A stretch of DNA of 64,000 nt from Bacteroidales bacterium (lineage in GTDB: Bacteria > Bacteroidota > Bacteroidia > Bacteroidales > Tenuifilaceae): assembly GCA_003818205.1 (NCBI GenBank), contig RPRQ01000003.1:59407-123406 (forward strand). Reading direction: 5' to 3'. Below are positions 33,788 to 42,218 of this stretch, in pieces. The notes beneath the pieces are model-generated. The model had not been told where the DNA came from. It ran no database searches and was given only the letters and a program-made list of their open reading frames with translations. The translations under genes and the position numbers were made by a program. Each line of letters starts with the position of its first letter. Positions within the stretch are counted from its first letter, which is position 1.

Positions 33788-34714
33788 ATGAAAAATTTAC
33801 TTCTATTTCTATTCGCTATAGGTATTATCACTTCGACCTATGCACAAGATCCTGAAACCAAACTTAAAGCACTTGAAAGCAAGGATTCTACGCTATCCAT
33901 GCAAAACGATACCTTAAAAAAACACAACCTTACAAAATCAGACTCTACTAAAATTCGTATTGGTCGAAAATCGATCACCATTTTTGACGATGATGAGAAT
34001 ACCTTTGTACGTTTTCCGAATAGAAAGTACAACTCAAAATGGGACATTGAGTATCGCCAGAAGCGTTCGTTCAGAGGGCATTGGGCAGGGGTTGAATTTG
34101 GTATTAATGGTTATATGGATAAAAATCAATCGTTAACCATGAAAGATGATGTGTGGTATCTCGACCTAAAGCAAGCCCGTTCATGGAACTTCAATGTTAA
34201 CTTCATGCAATATAGCATTGGCTTTGGTACGAATAAGATTGGTCTTGTAACCGGTATGGGTCTTGAGTTTAACAATTACCATTTTTCGAATCCCATTTCT
34301 CTTAAAGTTGATAGGGATAACGGAATGACTGTTGTTGACAGCACATATATTAAAGGTAGCTTTAAGGTAAATAAAACAAAGTTAGCTACAACACACCTTA
34401 CCATACCGCTGCTCCTTGAATTTCAAATACCAACTGGCGACCATGGTCATAGAATCTTTATCTCTGGAGGTGTAATCGGAGAATTACGTATAGGAGCACA
34501 CACAAAGGTCGTTTATGATGACAATGGCAAGAATAAAGACAAAAACCGCGAAGACTTCAACCTTTCCACCTTCAGATACTCATATACAGTACGTATTGGA
34601 TATCAAGGGCTAAAGTTATTTGCAAACTACTCACCCGTTCAACTTTTCGAAAATAATAAAGGACCTGAAGTCTATCCGTTCTCGGTTGGTTTAATTCTCT
34701 TTAACTTTAACTAG
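33788..34714 (+). CDS. Predicted outer-membrane beta-barrel protein
   Basis: The 308-residue precursor has a signal peptide (about 1-20, ending STYAQ), a charged linker, and alternating hydrophobic/polar strands with aromatic girdles (for example HWAGVEFGINGY, KLATTHLTIPLLLEF, YTVRIGYQGLKLFANYS) ending in an aromatic-rich terminal strand (FSVGLILFNFN), as in small outer-membrane barrels. No specific family is recognised. Its position after the ECF sigma and partner, and before a terminator, suggests it is the main product controlled by that cassette, perhaps for envelope stress. Confidence 0.75.
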   Translation: MKNLLLFLFAIGIITSTYAQDPETKLKALESKDSTLSMQNDTLKKHNLTKSDSTKIRIGRKSITIFDDDENTFVRFPNRKYNSKWDIEYRQKRSFRGHWAGVEFGINGYMDKNQSLTMKDDVWYLDLKQARSWNFNVNFMQYSIGFGTNKIGLVTGMGLEFNNYHFSNPISLKVDRDNGMTVVDSTYIKGSFKVNKTKLATTHLTIPLLLEFQIPTGDHGHRIFISGGVIGELRIGAHTKVVYDDNGKNKDKNREDFNLSTFRYSYTVRIGYQGLKLFANYSPVQLFENNKGPEVYPFSVGLILFNFN

Positions 34715-34734
34715 TTTTTAACCAAATATAAGAA

Positions 34735-34760
34735 AAGCTGCCAATTGGCGGCTTTTTTTA
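34735..34760 (+). terminator. Terminator of the ECF sigma operon
   Basis: AAGCTGCC and GGCGGCTT form an 8-bp stem (one T-G pair) with loop AATT, followed by seven T residues. Confidence 0.85.
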
Positions 34761-34852
34761 TTTTGTAGAACATATCACAATTTGCACTCGTATAAATCCT
34801 ATCAGTTAAATATTTATTTACATTTGAAACTTATATAAAGCAGTATTTTCAT

Positions 34853-36826
34853 ATGCGAAGGCTATTATTCTTCTTATTCATTATTCCTTTTTACTTAATT
34901 GGTTCTTCACAAAACAGGGCAATTGATAGCCTTGTTAGTAGTATTTACACCCTAAAAATAGATTCATTAAAATACAAAGGCTACGTGAGAATTGCCGATG
35001 CGTATGCCGATAGCGCTTACGATAAATCATTGCTATATTTCAATAAAGCGCTCTATTTGGCTGAAAAATCGAGTAAAAGAACTGATGTAGCACATGTTTA
35101 TCATAAAATTGGCTCATTATACCTCAAAAAGGGAGAACTCCCTACAGCCCTTACCAATTTCAATAACGCCCTGGAAATTCATGAGGTTCTGAATAATAAA
35201 AAAGGCATTGGTCAACTGCTAAACGATATCGGATTAATATATAAAACTTGGGGTAAATACGATAAAGCGCTCGATTACTACCTCCGAGCCATGAGGCTCT
35301 TCGATGAAATTGGGGATGACGTTAACGGCGCAATGGCATCGAACAATATTGGGCAAATATTCTACTACAGAAATGAGTATGAAAAGTCGATTGAATATTT
35401 CAAAAAATATCTTGAAATAAACAACAAGAAAAAAACGATGAGAGCCGTTGCAGGTGCGGCAAATAATATAGCCAGTGCCTACTTAGAGCTCGACAAACTC
35501 GATAATGCCCTTGAGTTCTACATTCGTGCCCTGAGAATATATGATTCCCTAGGGATTAAGGTAGGTGTTGCAGTTATAAAGGATAATATAGGTTCACTAT
35601 ACCTAAGAAAAAAGCAGTACAACGATGCTCTCCTATACAACACCGAAGCATCGAAAATATTCGAAGAGATTGGTAGCCCATCACGCCTTAGCGCATCTCT
35701 CCAATGCGTAGGGCTAGCTTACACAAAGCTGAATCAACCCGATCAAGCCCTTAAAGCCTTAAACCAAAGCCTTGATATTGCCATAAACCTGAAACAGCAG
35801 GAGACCAAAAAAGACGTTTACGAAACCCTCGCTGAGGTATATAGCCAGACAAAAGAGTTCGATAAAGCGCTATTGAACTATAAACTATTTGTAGGGATAA
35901 AAGATTCATTGCTTAACTCCGAAACCATTGGTAAAATTGAATCCATTCAGGCCGAATACGAATCACAAAAAAAGGAGAAAGATATTGCAGAGATTAACCA
36001 AAAACTCTATAATCAAAAGGTTTTAGGATTACTCTCCATTGGAATTATCATCCTCTTTCTATTTCTTACCGCTTTAATCGTTCGAGAAAATCAACAGAAA
36101 AAAAGAACCATAAAAATTGCTGAGGAGCAAGCCAACAACCTTTACCAAATCATTGGCAAAACCAATCAAAATTTAATTCTTAGTCATACAGATAATATAA
36201 GTGCGTCATCTATTTTCAATAGTTTTTGGCATATCAGCTCCATAAAAAATGATGTATGTTCCTGTATTCCCTTTTTTAAGGACTCATACCTCATTATCGC
36301 CTTCGTATCGAAGGGGTATCATACCGATAATGAGGATATAATTAAACTCTCCCTTTTTGACTTTTTCAGCTCATTGAGCAGCCTAAACTTTAGCACATCC
36401 ATAAAAGAACAGTATAATAGTTTTATATCCAATGAAACTACTTGGAAGAAATCATTCGGTAGAAATCAGGTGATGAATATCGATTTTTGGTGCTATAATA
36501 AAGATACTGAACAACAACTATTCAGCGGTATTATTAGCGCATACCATGTTATTAAAAACAGGGATGTTAAGGACCTAAGCAAAGAATCGAACACATGGCT
36601 TAGCATCGATAAAGGCGATCGTCTCTTTTTCTGTACATCAAAGAGCCTAAACATATCTATGCTAAATGAGCAGGAATATCTCCAAAGCACTATAAGTAAA
36701 ACCATTGCAAAAACGTTAGATATTAGCTTCGATGAACAAAAAGAGATACTAGCCAATAACCTCGAGCTGATTGAATCAGGGCATGAGCAATACTTTGGTA
36801 TATCCATTGCGGGATTTTTATTCTAA
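34853..36826 (+). CDS. TPR protein with degenerate SpoIIE-like phosphatase domain
   Basis: The 657-residue protein has a signal peptide (about 1-19), a periplasmic array of six to seven tetratricopeptide repeats (about 30-365), a membrane helix at about 388-408 and a cytoplasmic C-terminal domain (about 430-657). That domain follows the layout of SpoIIE/PP2C phosphatases of Bacteroidota TPR proteins: the IDKGDRLFFCTSK stretch (about 586-597) lies where active enzymes have KGDxxxxxSDG, and DEQKEIL...GHEQYFGISIAGF near the end where they have a DD pair. The metal-binding aspartates are missing at each of these places, so it is probably a catalytically dead pseudophosphatase that binds a partner. 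Confidence 0.75.
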   Translation: MRRLLFFLFIIPFYLIGSSQNRAIDSLVSSIYTLKIDSLKYKGYVRIADAYADSAYDKSLLYFNKALYLAEKSSKRTDVAHVYHKIGSLYLKKGELPTALTNFNNALEIHEVLNNKKGIGQLLNDIGLIYKTWGKYDKALDYYLRAMRLFDEIGDDVNGAMASNNIGQIFYYRNEYEKSIEYFKKYLEINNKKKTMRAVAGAANNIASAYLELDKLDNALEFYIRALRIYDSLGIKVGVAVIKDNIGSLYLRKKQYNDALLYNTEASKIFEEIGSPSRLSASLQCVGLAYTKLNQPDQALKALNQSLDIAINLKQQETKKDVYETLAEVYSQTKEFDKALLNYKLFVGIKDSLLNSETIGKIESIQAEYESQKKEKDIAEINQKLYNQKVLGLLSIGIIILFLFLTALIVRENQQKKRTIKIAEEQANNLYQIIGKTNQNLILSHTDNISASSIFNSFWHISSIKNDVCSCIPFFKDSYLIIAFVSKGYHTDNEDIIKLSLFDFFSSLSSLNFSTSIKEQYNSFISNETTWKKSFGRNQVMNIDFWCYNKDTEQQLFSGIISAYHVIKNRDVKDLSKESNTWLSIDKGDRLFFCTSKSLNISMLNEQEYLQSTISKTIAKTLDISFDEQKEILANNLELIESGHEQYFGISIAGFLF

Positions 36827-36938
36827 AGATTAACAACCCTTTCTCAAGTTTTTTTCATTTTTTCTTTTATTTATCTTTTGGAATTACAATACCTTAGCTA
36901 TTTTTGATGTTTAAAACCAACACCTAACATACCTAATA

Positions 36939-37643
36939 ATGAGATTACTCCTAATTAGCAACTCAACCAATGCGGGTGAACCCTACCTCCATCATCCCAA
37001 AGAACAGATAATGTCATTTCTTAAAGATGTTAAGAAAGTCCTTTTTATCCCTTATGCCGCCGTATCATTCTCGTTCGATGAATACGAGCGCAAAGTTCAA
37101 CAAAAATTCAGCGAAATGGGAATTGAAGTAGAATCAATTCACCACTCGAAATCTCCAAAAAAATCGGTTCAGGATGCTGAAGCAATTGTTGTTGGTGGCG
37201 GAAATACATTTCGCCTTCTTAAAATGATTCATCAATTTGACCTAATAGAAGCGGTTCGCTTTAAGGTTCTTAGCGGAACTCCTTACGTTGGTTGGAGCGC
37301 AGGTGCAAATGTGGCATGTCCAACAATTTGCACTACGAACGATATGCCGATTACCGAACCCGATAATTTTGGCGCATTTAACCTTGTTCGATTTCAAATC
37401 AACCCACACTACCTCGATGCAAATCCACAAGGACATGCCGGAGAAACCCGTGAGGAAAGAATTATTGAGTTTCTCGAAATGGATCCATCCATCTATGTTG
37501 TTGGTTTAAGAGAGGGAACAATGATGCTTTTAGAAAATGTTAAACTTTCAATACTCGGACCAAAACCCGCAAGAATTTTCAAAAAAGGGATTCCCCCAAA
37601 AGAGTACCACCCTGGTGATGATCTAGATTTTCTTTTCGAATAA
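36939..37643 (+). CDS. pepE: Dipeptidase E (peptidase family S51)
   Basis: This cytoplasmic serine peptidase hydrolyses dipeptides with an N-terminal aspartate. The 234-residue chain has the nucleophile elbow VGWSAGANV (Ser at about 122), preceded by AIVVGGGNTFRLLKM (about 82-96), and the expected histidine in INPHYLDA. Length equals that of Escherichia and Salmonella PepE. It stands alone between the TPR protein and an ABC ATPase, with its own terminator. Confidence 0.93.
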   Translation: MRLLLISNSTNAGEPYLHHPKEQIMSFLKDVKKVLFIPYAAVSFSFDEYERKVQQKFSEMGIEVESIHHSKSPKKSVQDAEAIVVGGGNTFRLLKMIHQFDLIEAVRFKVLSGTPYVGWSAGANVACPTICTTNDMPITEPDNFGAFNLVRFQINPHYLDANPQGHAGETREERIIEFLEMDPSIYVVGLREGTMMLLENVKLSILGPKPARIFKKGIPPKEYHPGDDLDFLFE

Positions 37644-37655
37644 ATCGCTGTATTT

Positions 37656-37687
37656 GAAGCCGAATTTAGTTCGGCTTCTTTTTTTAG
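37656..37687 (+). terminator. Terminator of pepE
   Basis: GAAGCCGA and TCGGCTTC form a perfect 8-bp stem with a 7-base loop, followed by a run of T. Confidence 0.88.
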
Positions 37688-37796
37688 CTTATTGTTAACA
37701 TCTTTGTATTTAACTTTTTTGTAAATTGTTGCTGATTATCAGTTTCATAATTTTGTATTCGCTATCACAAATAATCACTCGATATTACATACAACC

Positions 37797-38480
37797 ATGA
37801 TTAAAACAGTAGAACTAGTAAAGGTATTTCGTACCGATGAGGTAGAAACCACCGCGTTGAATAAAGTATCCCTTGAAGTTAAAAAAGGGGAATTTGTCGC
37901 CATAATGGGCCCTTCGGGCTGTGGAAAATCTACGCTATTAAATATTCTTGGACTTCTCGATAATCCATCGGATGGTCAATACTTTTTTAATGCTACCGAA
38001 GTAGCAAAATACAAGGAGAAGCAAAGGACAAACCTTCGAAAATCGAATATCGGTTTTGTTTTTCAAAGTTTTAACCTGATTGACGAATTAACCGTTTTTG
38101 AAAATGTTGAACTTCCCCTACTTTACCAAAATGTTCCATCGTCGGAACGGAAGAAAAAGGTTGAAGCGGTACTTGAACGGATGAAAATTTCGCATCGTCG
38201 GAATCACTTTCCTCAACAGCTATCGGGAGGGCAGCAGCAACGTGTTGCAATTGCTCGCTCGGTAGTGGCAAACCCTAAGCTAATCCTTGCCGATGAACCA
38301 ACAGGAAATCTCGATTCTACGAATGGTGAAGAGGTTATGAATCTCCTCTCGGAGCTGAACAACGAGGGCACAACAATAGTCATGGTTACCCACTCACCCA
38401 CCGATGCCGAAAAAGCACATCGCATTATTCAGCTTTTCGATGGTCATATTGTTACTGAAAATATTAAAAAGAGCATTTAG
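37797..38480 (+). CDS. ABC transporter ATP-binding protein (LolD/MacB type)
   Basis: The 227-residue ATPase powers a type VII ABC system of the MacB/LolD/FtsE group. Walker A (GPSGCGKSTLL, about 39-49), Q loop (FVFQSFNLIDELT), ABC signature (LSGGQQQRVAIARS) and Walker B (LILADEPTGNLDS) are intact. The LIDELTVFENVELPL segment after the Q loop is typical of the group that works with MacB/FtsX-type permeases. No permease gene is adjacent: pepE lies upstream, and a terminator and typA follow. It must therefore pair with a permease encoded elsewhere. Confidence 0.93.
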   Translation: MIKTVELVKVFRTDEVETTALNKVSLEVKKGEFVAIMGPSGCGKSTLLNILGLLDNPSDGQYFFNATEVAKYKEKQRTNLRKSNIGFVFQSFNLIDELTVFENVELPLLYQNVPSSERKKKVEAVLERMKISHRRNHFPQQLSGGQQQRVAIARSVVANPKLILADEPTGNLDSTNGEEVMNLLSELNNEGTTIVMVTHSPTDAEKAHRIIQLFDGHIVTENIKKSI

Positions 38481-38497
38481 GAAACCTTTCTTACGCC

Positions 38498-38538
38498 ATA
38501 ACACCTCATGGATTATTGGCCATTGAGGTGTTATTTTT
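38498..38538 (+). terminator. Terminator of the ABC ATPase gene
   Basis: AACACCTCA and TGAGGTGTT pair in a 9-bp stem with about 14 bases between, followed by ATTTTTC. Confidence 0.75.
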
Positions 38539-38579
38539 CATTAATTTTAAATAAGAGTACAAATATTCGTTTTTAGCCT

Positions 38580-38587
38580 TACCTTTG
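38580..38587 (+). promoter_or_regulatory. Bacteroidota -7 promoter element for typA
   Basis: TACCTTTG matches TAnnTTTG, 22 bases before the typA ATG. No TTG stands at the ideal -33 spacing. Confidence 0.45.
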
Positions 38588-38609
38588 CAGCCCAAATTTA
38601 TATACTGAA

Positions 38610-40409
38610 ATGCAAGGGATTAGAAATATTGCAATCATTGCGCACGTCGATCACGGGAAGACTACGTTAGTGGATAAGATGATTCTCATTGGAAAACTCT
38701 TTAAAGACCACGAAAGACCTGGAGAACTTATTCTCGACAGCAATGATCTTGAGAGAGAGAGGGGTATAACCATTCTTGCTAAAAATTTATCGGTTAACTA
38801 TAAGGGGGTAAAAATTAACATCATCGATACTCCGGGTCACTCCGACTTCGGTGGGGAGGTGGAGCGTGTGCTCAACATGGCCGATGGTGTTCTCCTGCTG
38901 GTTGATGCTTTTGAGGGGACAATGCCTCAAACTCGTTTCGTGCTCCAAAAAGCCCTTTCGCTGGGACTAAAGCCAATCGTAGTTATTAATAAGGTTGATA
39001 AACCTAACTGCCGACCCGAAGAGGTACAGGAACAGGTATTCGATTTGATGTTCAACCTCGAAGCCAATGAAGATCAGCTAAACTTTCCTACCATATTCGG
39101 TAGCGCAAAGCAGGGTTGGATGTCCGATGATTATAAAAAACCAGGAACCGACATTGTTCCTCTTTTTGAGTGTATCCTAAAACACATTCCTGCTCCAAAA
39201 TCTTTACAAGGAACCCCACAGCTTTTGATTACTTCGCTCGATTACTCCTCATATGTTGGACGAATCGCCATTGGTCATCTTCATAGAGGCACACTTAAGC
39301 CAGGTCAAGTTGTTGCTTTGGCTAAACGTGATGGAAGAATCATTAAAACCAAAATAAAAGACCTACTCGTTTTCGAGGGGCTCGAAAAGAAAAAAGTTGA
39401 TGAGGTTAACTCAGGCGATATTTGTGCGCTAGTGGGTATTGAGGATTTTGATATCGGGGATACAATTTGTGACATAGATAACCCTGAACCACTTCCAACC
39501 ATTGATGTTGATGAGCCAACCATGAGTATGCTTTTCACCATTAATAACTCCCCTTTCTTTGGTAAAGAGGGAAAATTCGTAACGTCTCGACATTTAAAGG
39601 ATAGGCTCGATAAGGAGCTAGAAAAAAATCTTGCCTTAAAGGTTGAACCGACAGACTCTGCCGATGCCTTTACGGTTTACGGGCGTGGGGTTCTCCACCT
39701 TTCGGTTCTTATCGAAACGATGAGACGCGAGGGTTACGAGCTACAGGTTGGTCAACCACAGGTAATCATCAAATTGGTTGGTGGCGAGAAATGTGAACCC
39801 ATCGAATATCTTGCGATAGATTTACCCGAAGAGGTTTCAGGGAAAGCCATTGAACAGGTTACAAAGCGTCGGGGAAGCCTTCTCTCAATGGAGCGTAGGG
39901 GCGATAGAATTCACCTTGAGTTTGAAATCCCATCGAGAGGGATTATTGGGCTGAGAAATATTCTACTAACGGCAACTGCGGGCGAAGCGGTTATTGCGCA
40001 TCGAGTAAAAGGGTTTGAACCATACCGCGGTGAGATTGAGATTCGTCAAAACGGATCGTTGGTTGCCATGGAGAGCGGAACATCGTACGCTTACGCCATA
40101 TATAAACTTCAGGATAGAGGAAAATTCTTTATCGATCAGCACGAGGAGGTTTACGCAGGTCAAGTTGTTGGGGAGAATACTCGTCCTGGTGATATGATTA
40201 TCAACGTTACCAAATCCAAGAAATTAACCAATATGCGGGCTTCAGGATCTGATGAAAAATCGATTCTTACCCCTCCCATTAAGTTTAGCTTAGAGGAAGC
40301 CCTTGAGTATATTCAGGAGGATGAGTACGTTGAGATAACCCCGAAATCGATGAGGTTAAGGAAAATATACCTCGACGAGAACGAACGAAAAAAAAGGTCG
40401 AAGGGATAG
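38610..40409 (+). CDS. typA: Translational GTPase TypA/BipA
   Basis: This ribosome-associated GTPase assists ribosome assembly and stress or cold adaptation. The 599-residue product has G1 AHVDHGKTTLVDKM (about 10-23), switch II DTPGHSDFGGE, G4 NKVDK, the second translational domain, an EF-G-like alpha/beta domain and the specific C-terminal domain (GGEKCEPIEYL through KSKKLTNMRASGSDEK). The latter separates it from LepA and EF-G. Length and motifs match the family fully. Confidence 0.97.
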   Translation: MQGIRNIAIIAHVDHGKTTLVDKMILIGKLFKDHERPGELILDSNDLERERGITILAKNLSVNYKGVKINIIDTPGHSDFGGEVERVLNMADGVLLLVDAFEGTMPQTRFVLQKALSLGLKPIVVINKVDKPNCRPEEVQEQVFDLMFNLEANEDQLNFPTIFGSAKQGWMSDDYKKPGTDIVPLFECILKHIPAPKSLQGTPQLLITSLDYSSYVGRIAIGHLHRGTLKPGQVVALAKRDGRIIKTKIKDLLVFEGLEKKKVDEVNSGDICALVGIEDFDIGDTICDIDNPEPLPTIDVDEPTMSMLFTINNSPFFGKEGKFVTSRHLKDRLDKELEKNLALKVEPTDSADAFTVYGRGVLHLSVLIETMRREGYELQVGQPQVIIKLVGGEKCEPIEYLAIDLPEEVSGKAIEQVTKRRGSLLSMERRGDRIHLEFEIPSRGIIGLRNILLTATAGEAVIAHRVKGFEPYRGEIEIRQNGSLVAMESGTSYAYAIYKLQDRGKFFIDQHEEVYAGQVVGENTRPGDMIINVTKSKKLTNMRASGSDEKSILTPPIKFSLEEALEYIQEDEYVEITPKSMRLRKIYLDENERKKRSKG

Positions 40410-40447
40410 TCTTTTCTATCTCAAAACCACATAGATTTTCAAATTTT

Positions 40448-40477
40448 TTGGTTTGATATTATTTTTTTTACCTTTGC
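40448..40477 (+). promoter_or_regulatory. Bacteroidota promoter of yceD-rpmF-plsX-fabH
   Basis: TTG at 40448-40450 and TACCTTTG at 40470-40477 are exactly 19 bases apart, matching the full -33/-7 consensus. Transcription should begin about 40483, very close to the first start codons of the operon. Confidence 0.8.
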
Positions 40478-40496
40478 ACGTAATTTTTTGAGTACT

Positions 40497-41036
40497 GTGA
40501 GTAGCATTTTAAACACATATTCAATTCATTTTAAAGGACTTAAAGTAGGTAAACACACATTCCGCTTTGAGATAAATAATAAGTTTTTTGAAGCATTTGA
40601 AGAGGGTGAGATTAAGCAAGGGGAGCTAAATGTTGATGTAACACTCAACAGGCAGAACCAAATGCTCGATTTAGCGATATCAATTGAAGGCGTAGTTGAG
40701 GTGATGTGCGATAGATGCCTTGAGAATTTTGACCTCCCCATTTCATACAAGGGCTCGCTCTACGTAAAATTTGGGGGTATAAAATCTGAGGAAGATGATG
40801 AAATCATCATCTTAACCAATGATGATAGCGAAATTAACCTAGCTCAATATATATACGAGAGTGTATGCTTAAGTTTACCCATTCAGCGGTATCATGGAAT
40901 GAAAGGCATCAAGACAAAGTGCAATAAGGAGATGATTAAAAAACTTAAAAGCCTTTCAGCCAACGAATCAAAAAAAGAAGAATCAGTGGATATCGATCCA
41001 CGGTGGAACAAGCTTAAAGACATAGAATTAAACTAA
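40497..41036 (+). CDS. yceD: YceD/DUF177 family protein
   Basis: This small cytoplasmic protein is conserved next to rpmF in most bacteria and is linked in plants and bacteria to 23S rRNA accumulation. The chain of about 180 residues has the typical start YSIHFKGLKVGKHTFRFEINNKFF and the DUF177 core with the cysteine pair VMCDRCLENFDLPI (about 72-85). There is no ATG: starts are GTG at 40497 or TTG at 40488. With transcription inferred at about 40483, the GTG leaves about 14 bases of leader and the TTG about five, so the GTG is preferred. It is 24 bases before rpmF. Confidence 0.88.
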   Translation: MSSILNTYSIHFKGLKVGKHTFRFEINNKFFEAFEEGEIKQGELNVDVTLNRQNQMLDLAISIEGVVEVMCDRCLENFDLPISYKGSLYVKFGGIKSEEDDEIIILTNDDSEINLAQYIYESVCLSLPIQRYHGMKGIKTKCNKEMIKKLKSLSANESKKEESVDIDPRWNKLKDIELN

Positions 41037-41060
41037 GTTTTACAATAATAAATTACTAAA

Positions 41061-41246
41061 ATGGCACATCCAAAATCGAAGATTTCCAAGCAGAGAAGAA
41101 ATAAAAGGAGAACTCACGACAAAGCAGTACTACCTACACTAGGAACCTGCTCAAACTGTAGTTCAGCTATACAATACCATAGGGTTTGCCCTGAGTGCGG
41201 ATTCTACCGTGGTAAATTAGCCATCGAAAAAGCAGTAAAGGCTTAA
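41061..41246 (+). CDS. rpmF: 50S ribosomal protein L32
   Basis: The 61-residue ribosomal protein begins MAHPKSKISKQRRNKRRTHD, the standard L32 start, and has two CxxC pairs (CSNCSSA and CPECGFY), indicating the zinc-binding form of L32. It lies in the conserved yceD-rpmF-plsX-fabH order. Confidence 0.98.
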   Translation: MAHPKSKISKQRRNKRRTHDKAVLPTLGTCSNCSSAIQYHRVCPECGFYRGKLAIEKAVKA

Positions 41247-41276
41247 TAAAACCTTTTCACTTAAAAGAATCTACTT

Positions 41277-42218
41277 ATGAGAATTGGTGTAGATGCAATG
41301 GGTGGTGATTATGCTCCTGAGGCCGTAGTTTCAGGTGCGATACTAGCTCAAAAGCAACTTTCCGCCGATCAAAGGATTGTTCTTTTTGGTGATGAAAATA
41401 AAATCCTTTCATTACTAAAAGAGGGTAATGCTAACCCCAGTGACTTCGATATTGTAAATAGTACCGAGGTAATTGAAATGTGCGAAAATCCAGCCAAAGC
41501 ATTTACAAAAAAACCCGATTCAAGTATCGGCAATGGGTTTAAAGCATTGGCAACAAAACAGATTGACGGTTTTGCTAGCGCAGGTAGCACTGGAGCAATG
41601 CTTGTTGGAGCAATGTACACCGTAAAGCAGGTTACGGGTTTAATTCGCCCATCCATTGCCAGCTTTATACCCGTCAGCGAAACGAAGCTTAACCTTCTGC
41701 TCGATGTTGGGTTAAACCCCGATTGCAAACCAGAGGTTTTATACCAATACGGTATTCTTGGCTCGCTTTACGCAAAATTCATCCTTGGAATCGAAAACCC
41801 TCGGGTTGCCTTACTAAATATAGGCGAAGAGGACGAAAAGGGTAACCTTTTGGTAAAAAGTACCTTTGAGCTGATGAAAGACAATAAGGACTTCAACTTT
41901 GTTGGGAATGTAGAAGGAAACGACCTTTTTAAAGATGACAAAGCGGATGTAGTGGTGTGCGATGGATTTGTTGGAAATGTTGTTCTCAAAGAGGCCGAAG
42001 CGTTCTATCGAATTATCAAAAAACGAAAAATAGAGGATCCTTACCTCGAAATGTTCAACGCAGAGAATTACGGTGGAACGCCCATTCTTGGTGTTAACGA
42101 ACCCGTTATTATTGCTCACGGTTCATCGAACCCTAAAGCAATAATGAACATGATTCTTCAGACAAAAGAGGTAATCAGCTCGAACCTCTGCACAAAAATT
42201 AAAGAAGCCTTTAGCTAA
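41277..42218 (+). CDS. plsX: Phosphate acyltransferase PlsX
   Basis: PlsX turns acyl-ACP and phosphate into acyl phosphate, the acyl donor for PlsY in phospholipid synthesis. The 313-residue chain starts MRIGVDAMGGDYAPEAVV and has the family stretches GFASAGSTGAMLVGA (about 98-112), LLDVGLNPDCKPE, and VCDGFVGNVVLKE (about 222-234). It works at the inner face of the membrane. Its stop overlaps the fabH start by one base (TAATG), so the two are translationally coupled, matching their shared role at the start of lipid synthesis. Confidence 0.97.
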   Translation: MRIGVDAMGGDYAPEAVVSGAILAQKQLSADQRIVLFGDENKILSLLKEGNANPSDFDIVNSTEVIEMCENPAKAFTKKPDSSIGNGFKALATKQIDGFASAGSTGAMLVGAMYTVKQVTGLIRPSIASFIPVSETKLNLLLDVGLNPDCKPEVLYQYGILGSLYAKFILGIENPRVALLNIGEEDEKGNLLVKSTFELMKDNKDFNFVGNVEGNDLFKDDKADVVVCDGFVGNVVLKEAEAFYRIIKKRKIEDPYLEMFNAENYGGTPILGVNEPVIIAHGSSNPKAIMNMILQTKEVISSNLCTKIKEAFS

